This document shows, piece after piece, positions 25,790 to 34,462 of a stretch of DNA of 64,000 nucleotides. The notes under the pieces are model-generated. The model ran no database searches and was not told where the DNA came from. It worked only from the letters and a program-made list of their open reading frames with translations. The stretch's first letter is position 1. Each line of letters opens with the position of its first letter. Made by a program: the position numbers and the translations under genes. The stretch covers positions 62,001-126,000 of the forward strand of contig NZ_CBFIEO010000002.1 in assembly GCF_965661665.1 (NCBI RefSeq), given 5' to 3'. This stretch comes from Cognatiyoonia sp965661665 (GTDB taxonomy: Bacteria; Pseudomonadota; Alphaproteobacteria; Rhodobacterales; Rhodobacteraceae).

Positions 25790-27310
25790 ATGCACGTCGT
25801 TTGGTTCAAACGAGACCTTCGGAGCTACGACCACCGCGCGCTTGCTGCAGCAGCGGAGGCGGGACCTGTCATCCCGCTCTACGTCATCGAGCCTGACCTC
25901 TGGTCAGAGCCGGACATGTCGGGACGCCAATGGGCCTTTGTGAAGGAATGCCTGACCGAACTGCGCGACGCGTTGGCGGCTGCAGGCCAACCGTTGATCG
26001 TGCGGCGTGGGGAAGTCACGCAAGTTCTGACCGAACTGCAACAGGAAACCGGATTCACGCACCTCTGGTCGCATGAGGAAACTGGAAACGATTGGACCTA
26101 TCAGCGTGACAAGCGTGTTGCGGATTGGTGCCGTGCTGCGTCGATCGAATGGAGCGAATTGCGCAACCACGGTGTCCAGCGCCGCTTGGCCAGCCGGAAC
26201 GGATGGGCCGCAGATTGGGATCGCTTCATGGCCGAACCCATTACGCCCACGCCGCACCTGAAACCTGTCACGCTCGATTTAGGTGCAATCACCCTCGACC
26301 AAAACCTGCCGGACAACTGCCGCGACCGGCAGATCGGCGGACGTGCCGCCGGTTTGGACTGCCTCAACAGCTTCCTTTACGAACGTGGGCGACCTTACAG
26401 GTCCGCCATGTCCTCCCCGCTGGAAGGGGCGGTCGCTTGTTCGCGCATTTCCCCCCATCTTGCTTGGGGTAGCCTGTCGATGCGGGAGGTGGCGCAGGCC
26501 ACTTGGGCACGGCAGCGCGACCTCAAAGCCCAACCACCGGCAGAGGTCAAAGGCTGGCGCGGCTCAATGACATCCTTCAACGGGCGGCTGCACTGGCATT
26601 GCCATTTCATCCAAAAACTCGAGGATGAGCCGGAGATCGAGTTTCGCAACCTCCACCGCGCCTATGACGGATTTCGCCCATCTGAGCCTGACGCCGCCCG
26701 CCTCCACGCTTGGGCCCATGGGGAGACTGGTCTCCCGTTCCTCGATGCCTGTATGCGGTCGCTTCGGGCAACAGGTTGGCTCAATTTTCGCATGCGCGCG
26801 ATGGTGACAGCGGTGGCGAGCTACCACCTCTGGCTGCCGTGGCGCAGTTCCGGTGAAGTGTTGGCGCGGCTTTTCACCGACTACGAACCTGGCATCCATT
26901 GGAGCCAAGTTCAGATGCAATCCGGCACAACAGGCATCAACACGATCCGCATCTACAACCCTGTCAAACAGGGCCACGATCAAGACCCAACCGGCGCTTT
27001 CACCCGCCATTGGATTCCAGAGCTGAAAGACATTCCCGACACCCATTTGCAAGAGCCGTGGCTGGCTGAGAGCGCAGGCGCCGTCTTGGGTCGCAGCTAT
27101 CCCGAACCGATTGTAGACTACAAAGCCGCCGCGAAAGACGCGCGGGAGAAGATCTGGACTGTCCGTCGCGGCGATGACTTCCGCGCGGCCGCAGGCGCGA
27201 TCCAAAACAAGCACGGCAGCCGCAAAAGCGGCATCCCCAACAGTGGTCAACGCCGCCGCAAACCGTCAGCGGAACAAATGTCGCTTCCCTTATCGCCGCC
27301 TAGCGAATGA
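25790..27310 (+). CDS. Cryptochrome/DNA photolyase family flavoprotein
   Basis: A 506-residue protein with the N-terminal antenna domain (HVVWFKRDLRSYDHRALAAA) and C-terminal FAD-binding helical domain (GRLHWHCHFIQKLEDEP; RMRAMVTAVASYHLWLPWR). The family uses blue light and FADH- to reverse UV pyrimidine dimers or to signal. The segment near the flavin reads GTTGINTIRIYNPVKQG, where class I CPD photolyases usually have a D-A-x-P-Y motif, so it belongs to a variant branch whose repair activity is less certain. The ATG at 25790 is chosen because homology starts there; an in-frame ATG lies at 25757. Its 3' end overlaps the convergent aldehyde dehydrogenase by 11 bases. Confidence 0.88.
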   Translation: MHVVWFKRDLRSYDHRALAAAAEAGPVIPLYVIEPDLWSEPDMSGRQWAFVKECLTELRDALAAAGQPLIVRRGEVTQVLTELQQETGFTHLWSHEETGNDWTYQRDKRVADWCRAASIEWSELRNHGVQRRLASRNGWAADWDRFMAEPITPTPHLKPVTLDLGAITLDQNLPDNCRDRQIGGRAAGLDCLNSFLYERGRPYRSAMSSPLEGAVACSRISPHLAWGSLSMREVAQATWARQRDLKAQPPAEVKGWRGSMTSFNGRLHWHCHFIQKLEDEPEIEFRNLHRAYDGFRPSEPDAARLHAWAHGETGLPFLDACMRSLRATGWLNFRMRAMVTAVASYHLWLPWRSSGEVLARLFTDYEPGIHWSQVQMQSGTTGINTIRIYNPVKQGHDQDPTGAFTRHWIPELKDIPDTHLQEPWLAESAGAVLGRSYPEPIVDYKAAAKDAREKIWTVRRGDDFRAAAGAIQNKHGSRKSGIPNSGQRRRKPSAEQMSLPLSPPSE

Positions 27311-28769
27311 CGAATGGGTTCGCCATAGGCGCGTCGGAGGTGTTGATCCACGTGGTTTTCGTCCGCGTGTAATCGAGCACGGCTTCAATCCCTGCCTCGC
27401 GACCATAACCCGATTGGTCATAGCCGCCAAAAGGCGCGATGGGGGACACGGCGCGATAGGTGTTCACCCAGCAAATGCCTGCTTTCAACCGTGCCGACAC
27501 CCGATGCGCGCGCGACAGGCTTTCGGTGAACACACCGGAGCCAAGGCCAAACGGCGTGTCATTGGCCATCGCAATCGCTTCCTCTTCCGTGTCAAACGGC
27601 ACCAGCGACATTACGGGGCCGAACATCTCGGTATGCAGCGTCTCGCTCACCGTATCGGGGCATTCGACCAAGGTGGGGGCCATGTAGTTGCCGGGGCAGT
27701 CCAAAGGTGCGCCGCCGAACCTGATCTTTGCGCCGGATGCCTGCGCCGCGGCCAAGGTTTTCTCGATCGTTGCGATCTGCGCCTTGGTGCACAGCGGTCC
27801 GATATGCGTCCTCGCATCCAGCGGATCACCGACGGTTACGCCTTTCATCTTCTGCTCAATCCGCGCAGCAAGATCGTCAATGATGGAGCGATGCACAAAC
27901 GCACGTGTACCGGCCACGCAGCTTTGCCCCGACGCGCCAAAGTTCCCCGCAATCAACCCGTTTGTCGCGCCTTCTAGGTTGGCATCCTCAAACACCAAGA
28001 TCGGGGATTTGCCGCCAAGTTCGAGCGTCGTCACCGCGAAGTTCTCCGCCGAGTTCCGCACCACATGGCGCGCCGTGTCCGGGCCACCCGTGAACGCGAT
28101 CCGATCTACGTCCTTGTGGCGCGTCAGCGGAATGGCGCAGTTCTCAGCATTCCCCGTGATGACGGAAACGACGCCAGCCGGAAACCCTGCCATCTCAATC
28201 AATTTGGCAAACTCCAGCATCGGCGCAGGGGCCATTTCGGAGGCTTTCAAAACCACCGGACACCCCGCCGCTAGCGCGGGCCCCAGCTTGGTCGCTGTCA
28301 GAAACATCTGCGCGTTCCACGGCACAATGGCTGCAACCACGCCGATAGGCTCGCGTCGTGTAAAGACATGCATGTCAGGCTTATCAATCGGCAGCACAGC
28401 CCCTTCGATCTTGTCCGCCAAGCCTGCATAATAGCGATAGTAATCCCCGACATAGGCTGATTGTGCGGCTGTTTCGGCCAACAGCTTGCCACTGTCTTTC
28501 GTCTCCACCTCACCGATGGTTTTTGCATGCTCTTCGATCAATTCCGCCAACCGGTAGAGCAACTTGCCCCGCTGGGTCTGCGTCATGTCGCGCCACGCAG
28601 GGTCACCCAACACACGCCGAGCAGCAGACACCGCACGTTCGACATCCGAGGGGGCGGCACAGGCAAATGTCGCCCAGCCTTCCCCGGTCGCCGGATTTTC
28701 AGAGGTCATGACCTGACCGTCAGCGCCATCGCACCACGCGCCGTCGATGAATAATTGATAGTGCTCCAT
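27300..28769 (-). CDS. NAD(P)-dependent aldehyde dehydrogenase
   Basis: A 489-residue ALDH-superfamily enzyme that oxidises an aldehyde to its acid. The oxyanion Asn lies in VPWNAQ, the general base Glu in TTLELGGKSP, and the nucleophilic Cys in ASGQSCVAGTR. The length and GYDQSGYGREAG C-terminal signature fit the betaine-aldehyde or phenylacetaldehyde-like subgroup. It ends a leftward operon after a luciferase-like monooxygenase (15-base gap), which could supply its aldehyde substrate. The specific substrate cannot be deduced. Confidence 0.9.
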   Translation of the reverse strand: MEHYQLFIDGAWCDGADGQVMTSENPATGEGWATFACAAPSDVERAVSAARRVLGDPAWRDMTQTQRGKLLYRLAELIEEHAKTIGEVETKDSGKLLAETAAQSAYVGDYYRYYAGLADKIEGAVLPIDKPDMHVFTRREPIGVVAAIVPWNAQMFLTATKLGPALAAGCPVVLKASEMAPAPMLEFAKLIEMAGFPAGVVSVITGNAENCAIPLTRHKDVDRIAFTGGPDTARHVVRNSAENFAVTTLELGGKSPILVFEDANLEGATNGLIAGNFGASGQSCVAGTRAFVHRSIIDDLAARIEQKMKGVTVGDPLDARTHIGPLCTKAQIATIEKTLAAAQASGAKIRFGGAPLDCPGNYMAPTLVECPDTVSETLHTEMFGPVMSLVPFDTEEEAIAMANDTPFGLGSGVFTESLSRAHRVSARLKAGICWVNTYRAVSPIAPFGGYDQSGYGREAGIEAVLDYTRTKTTWINTSDAPMANPFVIR

Positions 28770-28784
28770 TGGCCCTGTCTTTCC

Positions 28785-29819
28785 TTATTGAAACGCTGGC
28801 ATCACGTCGTCGATGAAACGCGCCAGCGACTCTCTCTTGCGTTCAAAGCTCATCCCATTGTCGATCCAGAACGCATATTCGTCATAGCCAAGGTCTTCGT
28901 AATGCTTGATCCGGTCAATGACCTGTTGCGCAGTGCCAATCGTTAGATCGCGGGCCATGTTTTCGGGGGCCATCATCTTGTTGGCGGCAAGCTCTTCCTC
29001 GCTCAACTCTTGAATGAGGCCCTGATTGACCGGCCGCTTGTTCTGGAACCACGCGCCGAAATAGCAATAGAACTTCGACAGCTCGTTCGCCGCTTGCGCC
29101 ACGTCATCCGTATCGCTGCCGACGTAGGTGTGATGCAAGAGCATGATCTTTGGGCGCGGCCCATCGTAGGTCGCGCAGGCATCGTTGAACCGGCTCATCA
29201 GCGTTTCGATCTCTTCCACGCCCTGCCACAGCGGGGTCACTTGGATGTTAAACCCGTTGTGGACGCCAAACTCATGGCTGTTTGGATCCCGTGCCGCGAT
29301 CCAAATGGGCGGGCCATCCGTCTGCGACGGGCGCGGTGTCGCCGTTGTTGCGGGGAAGGAGAAATACTCCCCCTCATGCGCGCAATCCCCCTTCCAAAGC
29401 TGTGGCAAAAGCGGCGTGATTTCCCGCATCCGTTGGCCTGCTTCCCACGCATCCATCCCCGGCATCAGCCGCTCATATTCATAAGAATACGCCCCCCGCG
29501 CCACGCCCAATTCGACGCGCCCGCCAGTGCAAAGGTCCGCTGCCGCTGCCTCACCCGCCAATTTGATCGGATGCCAGAACGGGGCGATGACGGTGCCCGT
29601 CCCAAGCCGCACATGTTTTGTGTGATGCGACAAGTTTACAAGTGAAATGAACGGATTGGGCGCGATGGTGAAATCCATCCCATGATGCTCCCCCGTCCAG
29701 ACAGCGCGCATCTTCGCATCATCCGCCATTTTGCAAAGCGAGATAAAATTCTCATAGAGCTCTTCCTGCGGCTCCTCCGGCGTCAGCCGTTCCATATGGG
29801 CAAAAAGGGAAAACTCCAT
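28785..29819 (-). CDS. LLM-class flavin-dependent monooxygenase
   Basis: A 344-residue bacterial-luciferase-like protein. MEFSLFAHMER, VWTGEHHGMDF and LGTGTVIAPFWHPIKLAGEAAAADLCTGGR mark the TIM barrel that binds reduced FMN. Such enzymes insert oxygen into aldehydes, amides or N-heterocycles, with FMNH2 from a separate reductase; none is adjacent. It lies between an alpha/beta hydrolase and an aldehyde dehydrogenase, so the three may act in order on one small molecule. Confidence 0.86.
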   Translation of the reverse strand: MEFSLFAHMERLTPEEPQEELYENFISLCKMADDAKMRAVWTGEHHGMDFTIAPNPFISLVNLSHHTKHVRLGTGTVIAPFWHPIKLAGEAAAADLCTGGRVELGVARGAYSYEYERLMPGMDAWEAGQRMREITPLLPQLWKGDCAHEGEYFSFPATTATPRPSQTDGPPIWIAARDPNSHEFGVHNGFNIQVTPLWQGVEEIETLMSRFNDACATYDGPRPKIMLLHHTYVGSDTDDVAQAANELSKFYCYFGAWFQNKRPVNQGLIQELSEEELAANKMMAPENMARDLTIGTAQQVIDRIKHYEDLGYDEYAFWIDNGMSFERKRESLARFIDDVMPAFQ

Positions 29820-29842
29820 CGTCTAAGTCCTCTCTGGGTGGG

Positions 29843-30622
29843 TCATGGCCAAACCTCCCGCAGTAACGTGCGGAGCTCGGCAATTGTTGGATTGGGATGG
29901 GTCATTGGCATCATATGTGCTGCGCCTTTGGCAATGACGGCGCGGCCATTGGCGCAAACCTGCGCCATAGCCTCTGACATCGCAGGGGTTGAATTGGGTT
30001 CCTCCGCGCCGGTCATGAAGAGCGCGGGGCAGGTAAGGTTTGCAAGGTCCGCGCGGGCAGGGCCATCGCTGGCGGCGAAGGCTTGATAGGCCAACTGGTA
30101 GGACTTGGGGTTGATGCTGCGCAGCCAGTTGTCGCACGCTTCCCGCTCCGGCGACTGGGTGTCTGAAAACCAGCGGTGCAAGGTGACGGTCGGGTCGGTC
30201 GCGGATTCACCATCGAGCGCAGCGGCGCGTTTGCGGATCGCGGCGGTCGCCGCCGCATCCCGCTCGAAGATCGCATTGAGGGCTGCGACGCCTTTGACAT
30301 GTTCCGGCATCCGCATCGCAAGCTCCAACGCCATCACCGCGCCCATCGAATGGCCGATGACCACCACCGGCCCGTCGACTAAGGCTGCGACGGCATCGAT
30401 GTAATCATCCAGCCGCAACTGCCCGTCGGGGCGGGGCGTTTCACCGTGCCCCAGCATGTCGGGCGCTTGGACGGCATAATCCTGTGCCAAATCGGTGAAG
30501 ATCGGCGCCCACGCCTCCGACCGCAAGCCGACGCCATGCAACAACAAGACGCGCTGCCCGTTGCCCGCCAACATCGCGGCGAGGGGCCCGACCTTAGACC
30601 GAGGCTGGGTTGTCCACGTCAT
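29843..30622 (-). CDS. Alpha/beta-fold hydrolase
   Basis: A 259-residue alpha/beta hydrolase. The oxyanion HG dipeptide lies in LLLHGVGLRSEAW, the nucleophile serine in the elbow VIGHSMGAVMA near residue 94, the acidic residue in the TGAEEPNSTP stretch, and the His in KGAAHMMPMTHP. The fold cleaves esters, lactones or C-C bonds. Its start lies 29 bases inside the upstream AA_synth-family gene, so translation is coupled. It could open a ring or hydrolyse an ester produced by the neighbouring flavin monooxygenase. Confidence 0.85.
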   Translation of the reverse strand: MTWTTQPRSKVGPLAAMLAGNGQRVLLLHGVGLRSEAWAPIFTDLAQDYAVQAPDMLGHGETPRPDGQLRLDDYIDAVAALVDGPVVVIGHSMGAVMALELAMRMPEHVKGVAALNAIFERDAAATAAIRKRAAALDGESATDPTVTLHRWFSDTQSPEREACDNWLRSINPKSYQLAYQAFAASDGPARADLANLTCPALFMTGAEEPNSTPAMSEAMAQVCANGRAVIAKGAAHMMPMTHPNPTIAELRTLLREVWP

Positions 30623-31193
30623 GGCCCAGTTCCTTCAGGTCTTGATAACGGTCGCCGATCCGGTGGTGAGGCCGACCAGTGGTTGCGCCACCGAGCACGA
30701 CAACAATCTCATCATCGCGCGGCGCGTCAGGGATGGCGAATTGAATGGTCAGGTAATGCGACCGCCGCCCGGCATCGTTTTTGTCCATCAGCGGGACCAT
30801 GATCGGCGCATTGGCCCCGCCGCGTGTGTTGGTGAACGACAGGTAGGATTTGGCCCCAACGGCCTCCCGATAGTGGTTGCCGAAGTGCAGCGTGTGAATA
30901 AGGCCAGAGGCATGTTCAACCTCCCCATCCAGCCCGACGACCGCCGCCTTTCCATAGGCTTCGATCTGGTCGCCGCCGCCTGCCAAGTCGATGATCCGCT
31001 TGGTCAGTAGCTCCCCCAAGACGGGTCCGTATGCGCGGATTTCGGGGGAGAGGTCGTCAACGTACCTGCCGGCCCACGGGTTCTTGACCACAGCCGCCAC
31101 AGCAAACATGCGCCACGGTGTCGCCGCCTTGCGAAACCCTTCGATCAAAACCTCTTCGTCGTAGGTGACGAGCTTGCGGATTTCTGGCTGCAT
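30594..31193 (-). CDS. AA_synth-family protein ('amino acid synthesis', PF06684 type)
   Basis: A 199-residue protein resembling the poorly understood family annotated as amino acid synthesis proteins. Recognisable segments are IRKLVTYDEEVLIEG at the start, VVKNPWAGRYVDDLSPEI, GKAAVVGLDGEVEHASGLIHTLHFGNHYR and a glycine-rich end. The name reflects an old guess; a structural link to YjgF-like or ring-opening enzymes has been suggested, so a hydrolase role is possible. The ATG at 31193 is preceded by AAGGA at good spacing. It is the first gene of the leftward operon, divergent from a LysR gene with a shared operator. Confidence 0.75.
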   Translation of the reverse strand: MQPEIRKLVTYDEEVLIEGFRKAATPWRMFAVAAVVKNPWAGRYVDDLSPEIRAYGPVLGELLTKRIIDLAGGGDQIEAYGKAAVVGLDGEVEHASGLIHTLHFGNHYREAVGAKSYLSFTNTRGGANAPIMVPLMDKNDAGRRSHYLTIQFAIPDAPRDDEIVVVLGGATTGRPHHRIGDRYQDLKELGHDVDNPASV

Positions 31194-31269
31194 TGGGCGT
31201 TCCTTCTTGAGTCGAATGAGCCTAGGAACGCCCGAAAACTTTGACAAATGATGGTATTTGCCCCTTAGA

Positions 31270-31286
31270 TATTAGTATCGCTAATA
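31270..31286. promoter_or_regulatory. LysR-type binding box in a divergent promoter
   Basis: TATTAG at 31270-31275 and CTAATA at 31281-31286 form an inverted repeat with a five-base spacer. The inner ATTAG-N5-CTAAT fits the T-N11-A LysR-type consensus. It lies 17 bases before the LysR start and about 77 bases before the AA_synth start, the usual place for a site controlling both directions. Confidence 0.65.
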
Positions 31287-31302
31287 CCTAGGTTGACCTT
31301 TC

Positions 31303-32139
31303 ATGAAATCGCTCCCTCCGCTCACATGGTTCCGCTCGTTTGAAGCGGCGGCAAGGCACCTTAGTTTCACCGCCGCGGCGGAGGAGATCGGCCTCACCCA
31401 ATCCGCCGTCAGTCAACAGGTCAAAGCCTTGGAATCGCGGTTGAATGTCGCGCTCTTTGTGCGGCAACCGCGCGGGCTGTCGCTGACGGATGACGGGCGG
31501 CGGTTGTTGCCGCAAGTCGGCGCGGGGTTGGAGACGTTGCTTCACGCCGCTGAGACGTTCACGGGTGGCGCCAAAGATGGGGTGTTGACCATCGCCACCT
31601 CCGTCAGTTTGGCGCAATGGGTCATCGCCCCGCGTTTGACGGAGTTCACAGAGCGGCACCCGTCCCTGCAACTGCGCTTCATCAGTGCGATTTGGCCGGA
31701 TGATTTCCAAGCCCCGCGCGTGGATGTGGAGATCCGCTTTGGCTCGGAAAAGCAGGTCGGGAACGGGGCGCAATTGCTTGAGCCCAACAGGTTAATCGCG
31801 GTGAAATCACCCACGCTATCGGCCCCCTTAGACGACTTGCCCTTGATCGAAGCGGTTGGCACATCCGCTGGCTGGTCGGCGTGGTCGGAAGCACACGGCG
31901 GGCAGCACAAACCGCAGTATTTCGCGGACAACTACGGCATGGCGCTGGAACTGGCCGCGCATGGCAATGGCGTCGCTCTGGTGAGTGAGGTTTTGGCAGG
32001 CCAAGCGATCAAGCAAGGGCAGGTCGTGCGCGCACATGACGGGGCGATCCCAGCGCAGGAAGGGTACTACCTTTGGGCGCGCGAGGGGCGCGGTGACGCA
32101 GCGCTGTTTCGGGACTGGCTTTTAGAGGTTTTGAATTGA
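31303..32139 (+). CDS. LysR-family transcriptional regulator (GcvA-like)
   Basis: A 278-residue regulator. The winged helix-turn-helix spans about residues 5-62 (RHLSFTAAAEEIGLTQSAVS), and the C-terminal half is a periplasmic-binding-like effector domain. LPPLTWFRSFEAAARHLSF is the usual opening of the GcvA/AmpR subgroup. It is divergent from the AA_synth, hydrolase, monooxygenase, ALDH operon with a LysR box between them, so it very likely controls that operon in response to its substrate. The downstream molybdoenzyme 55 bases away may also belong to its regulon. Confidence 0.9.
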   Translation: MKSLPPLTWFRSFEAAARHLSFTAAAEEIGLTQSAVSQQVKALESRLNVALFVRQPRGLSLTDDGRRLLPQVGAGLETLLHAAETFTGGAKDGVLTIATSVSLAQWVIAPRLTEFTERHPSLQLRFISAIWPDDFQAPRVDVEIRFGSEKQVGNGAQLLEPNRLIAVKSPTLSAPLDDLPLIEAVGTSAGWSAWSEAHGGQHKPQYFADNYGMALELAAHGNGVALVSEVLAGQAIKQGQVVRAHDGAIPAQEGYYLWAREGRGDAALFRDWLLEVLN

Positions 32140-32194
32140 CACCACGACCCCGCCACGGTCGAGTCGCCGCAACCACAAAACCAGGGTCGCATCG

Positions 32195-34462
32195 ATGAAA
32201 TACACCGCCGCCCATTGGGGCGCGTATCAGTTTGAAGACGGCGCAGAAGAGCTTCAGCCGCTCGCCGGTGATCCCAACCCGTCGCGGATCGGCAAGGGCT
32301 GGGTCAGCGCTGCGGGTGATGCCGCCACGCGGGTGCTGAAACCCGCCGTGCGCAAAGGCTGGCTCAACGGTGACAAAGGCGCCGCACGGTGCAACGACAG
32401 CTTTGTCGAGGTGAGTTGGGACCGGGCGCTCGACCTAGCGGCGGAGGAGGTGATGCGCGTCCGAGCGACGCATGGGAACAGCGCGATCTTTGGCGGGTCT
32501 TATGGCTGGTCAAGCTCCGGTCGGTTCCATCACGCGCAAAGCCAGATGCGCCGGTTCCTGTCGCTGGGTGGCGGCTTCACATCCTCGCGGGAGACCTATT
32601 CCCACGCCGCGGCAGAGGTGCTCTTCCCGCATGTCTTGGGGATGAGCAACACGAAGCTGCAGGATCAGATGACCGCCCAACCTTTGGTGACAGAGCATTG
32701 TGAGTTGATGCTCGCCTTCGGTGGCATTTCCGCGCGCACGGCGCAGATCATGTCGGCGGGTACGTCTTATCATGAGGTTGGACCGTGGATCGATGCACTG
32801 GCCGCTAAGGGTGTCCGCGTCATCACCATCGCGCCTGAGAAGGGGGAGGCGCGGGGCGAGTGGTGGGCGATCCGGCCCGGGACGGACACTGCGCTGATCC
32901 TTGCTTTGATCCATGAGTTTGTCGCGGCGAGGCAGCATGATCAGGCTTTCCTTGATGCCTATACAAGTGGCTGGGAAAAATTCAGAAAATACGTTATGGG
33001 GGAGGTGGACGGCACCGCCAAAACCGCTGACTGGGCCGCGCCTATTTGTGACATCCCAGCGGGCAACATCCGCGCTTTGGCGGCCGACCTTCACCGATCC
33101 AAATCCATGATCAGCATGTCGTGGTCGATGCAACGCGCGGACCATGGGGAGCAACCGATTTGGGCGGGGCTGGCGCTGGCGTGTGTGCTGGGTCAGATCG
33201 GGCAACCGGGGACGGGGTTTGCGTTTGGTTATGGCTCAACCTCGCCCGTTGGCCGCGCCGCAAAGCTGGTCCCATGGCCGTCGTTTCCGGTGCCGAAAAA
33301 CCCCGTGTCCGATTACATCCCCGTCGCGCGGATCACGGACCTTTTGAATAATCCCGGCGGGGTTTATCGCTATAACCTGCAAGAGCGCACCTATCCTGAC
33401 ACGCGTCTGATCTGGTGGTGCGGCGGCAACCCGTTTCACCACCACCAAGACCTCCGCAAGTTGGAGGCTGCTTGGTGCAAGCCGGAGACGGTCATCGTCA
33501 ACGAACACAGCTGGGCGGCAACCGCACGGCGGGCAGACATTGTACTGCCCGCGACGACACCGTTGGAGCGAGACGATATGATGCTCAACCGTCGTGATCC
33601 GACGTTGCTTTACATGTCGGCGTTGATTGCGCCGATGGGTGCCGCGCGGGATGATTTTAAGATTTTCGCGGATCTGTCTGAGCGGTGCGGTTTTGGGGAG
33701 GCGTTCACCGAAGGGCGGGATCTTGTTGCTTGGCAAGAACACATGTGGGCGCAGTGTCAGGAGGTGGCCGAGGCGCACGGATTTGAACTGCCGGAGTGGG
33801 CGGAGTTCAAGGCGCAAGGGCGGTTTGATATACCTGATCCGCAGGAGCGACGGATCGCGTTGGAGGGCTTTGTGGCGGACCCCAAAGCCAATCCACTGGG
33901 GACCGAAAGCGGCAAGATTACCATTTCAAATCAAGCAATTGGCGCAGGAGAGTTGGACGATTGCCCCGGACATCCTGCATGGATCCCACCGACGGAAGGT
34001 GCGCCATTGGCGGAGGGGGAGTTTCACCTGATTTCCGGCCAGCCCGAAACGCGGCTTCACGCGCAAAACGATATGGGATCAGAGTCGCTCGCCTCCAAAA
34101 TTCAAGGGCGCGAAGTGGCGACGCTCCACTCTGAGGCAGCGGCGCGGATAGGGGTCGCAGCAGGGGATATCATCCGGTTGTACAATGAGCGTGGGGCCTG
34201 CCTCGCCGGTGTGGCGATCAGTGATGCGCTGCGGGCTGATTGCATCTCCCTCTCCACCGGGGCGTGGTATGATCCTCAAATCGTGGACGGCGCGTATTTG
34301 GAGGTGCATGGCAACCCCAATGCGCTCACGCTGGACAAAGGCTGTTCGGACCTCAGCCAGGGCAATGCGGCGCATACCTGTGTTGTGCGGGTGGACAAAT
34401 GGAGCAAACCACTGCCCGCGCTGACTGTGACAGTCCCGCCGCCCTTTGTGACGAAGAGCTAG
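32195..34462 (+). CDS. Molybdopterin oxidoreductase, BisC/DMSO-reductase family
   Basis: A 755-residue Mo-bisMGD enzyme. GGSYGWSSSGRFHHAQSQ near residue 100 carries the serine that ligates molybdenum in DMSO/TMAO/biotin sulfoxide reductases, and ARRADIVLPATTPLERDD is a second cofactor contact. There are no N-terminal Fe-S cysteines and no twin-arginine signal, so it should be cytoplasmic like BisC rather than periplasmic like DorA or TorA. Possible substrates are methionine or biotin sulfoxide, or an N-oxide or S-oxide from osmolyte breakdown. The stop TAG forms a shared CTAG with the convergent FabH2-like gene. Confidence 0.87.
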   Translation: MKYTAAHWGAYQFEDGAEELQPLAGDPNPSRIGKGWVSAAGDAATRVLKPAVRKGWLNGDKGAARCNDSFVEVSWDRALDLAAEEVMRVRATHGNSAIFGGSYGWSSSGRFHHAQSQMRRFLSLGGGFTSSRETYSHAAAEVLFPHVLGMSNTKLQDQMTAQPLVTEHCELMLAFGGISARTAQIMSAGTSYHEVGPWIDALAAKGVRVITIAPEKGEARGEWWAIRPGTDTALILALIHEFVAARQHDQAFLDAYTSGWEKFRKYVMGEVDGTAKTADWAAPICDIPAGNIRALAADLHRSKSMISMSWSMQRADHGEQPIWAGLALACVLGQIGQPGTGFAFGYGSTSPVGRAAKLVPWPSFPVPKNPVSDYIPVARITDLLNNPGGVYRYNLQERTYPDTRLIWWCGGNPFHHHQDLRKLEAAWCKPETVIVNEHSWAATARRADIVLPATTPLERDDMMLNRRDPTLLYMSALIAPMGAARDDFKIFADLSERCGFGEAFTEGRDLVAWQEHMWAQCQEVAEAHGFELPEWAEFKAQGRFDIPDPQERRIALEGFVADPKANPLGTESGKITISNQAIGAGELDDCPGHPAWIPPTEGAPLAEGEFHLISGQPETRLHAQNDMGSESLASKIQGREVATLHSEAAARIGVAAGDIIRLYNERGACLAGVAISDALRADCISLSTGAWYDPQIVDGAYLEVHGNPNALTLDKGCSDLSQGNAAHTCVVRVDKWSKPLPALTVTVPPPFVTKS

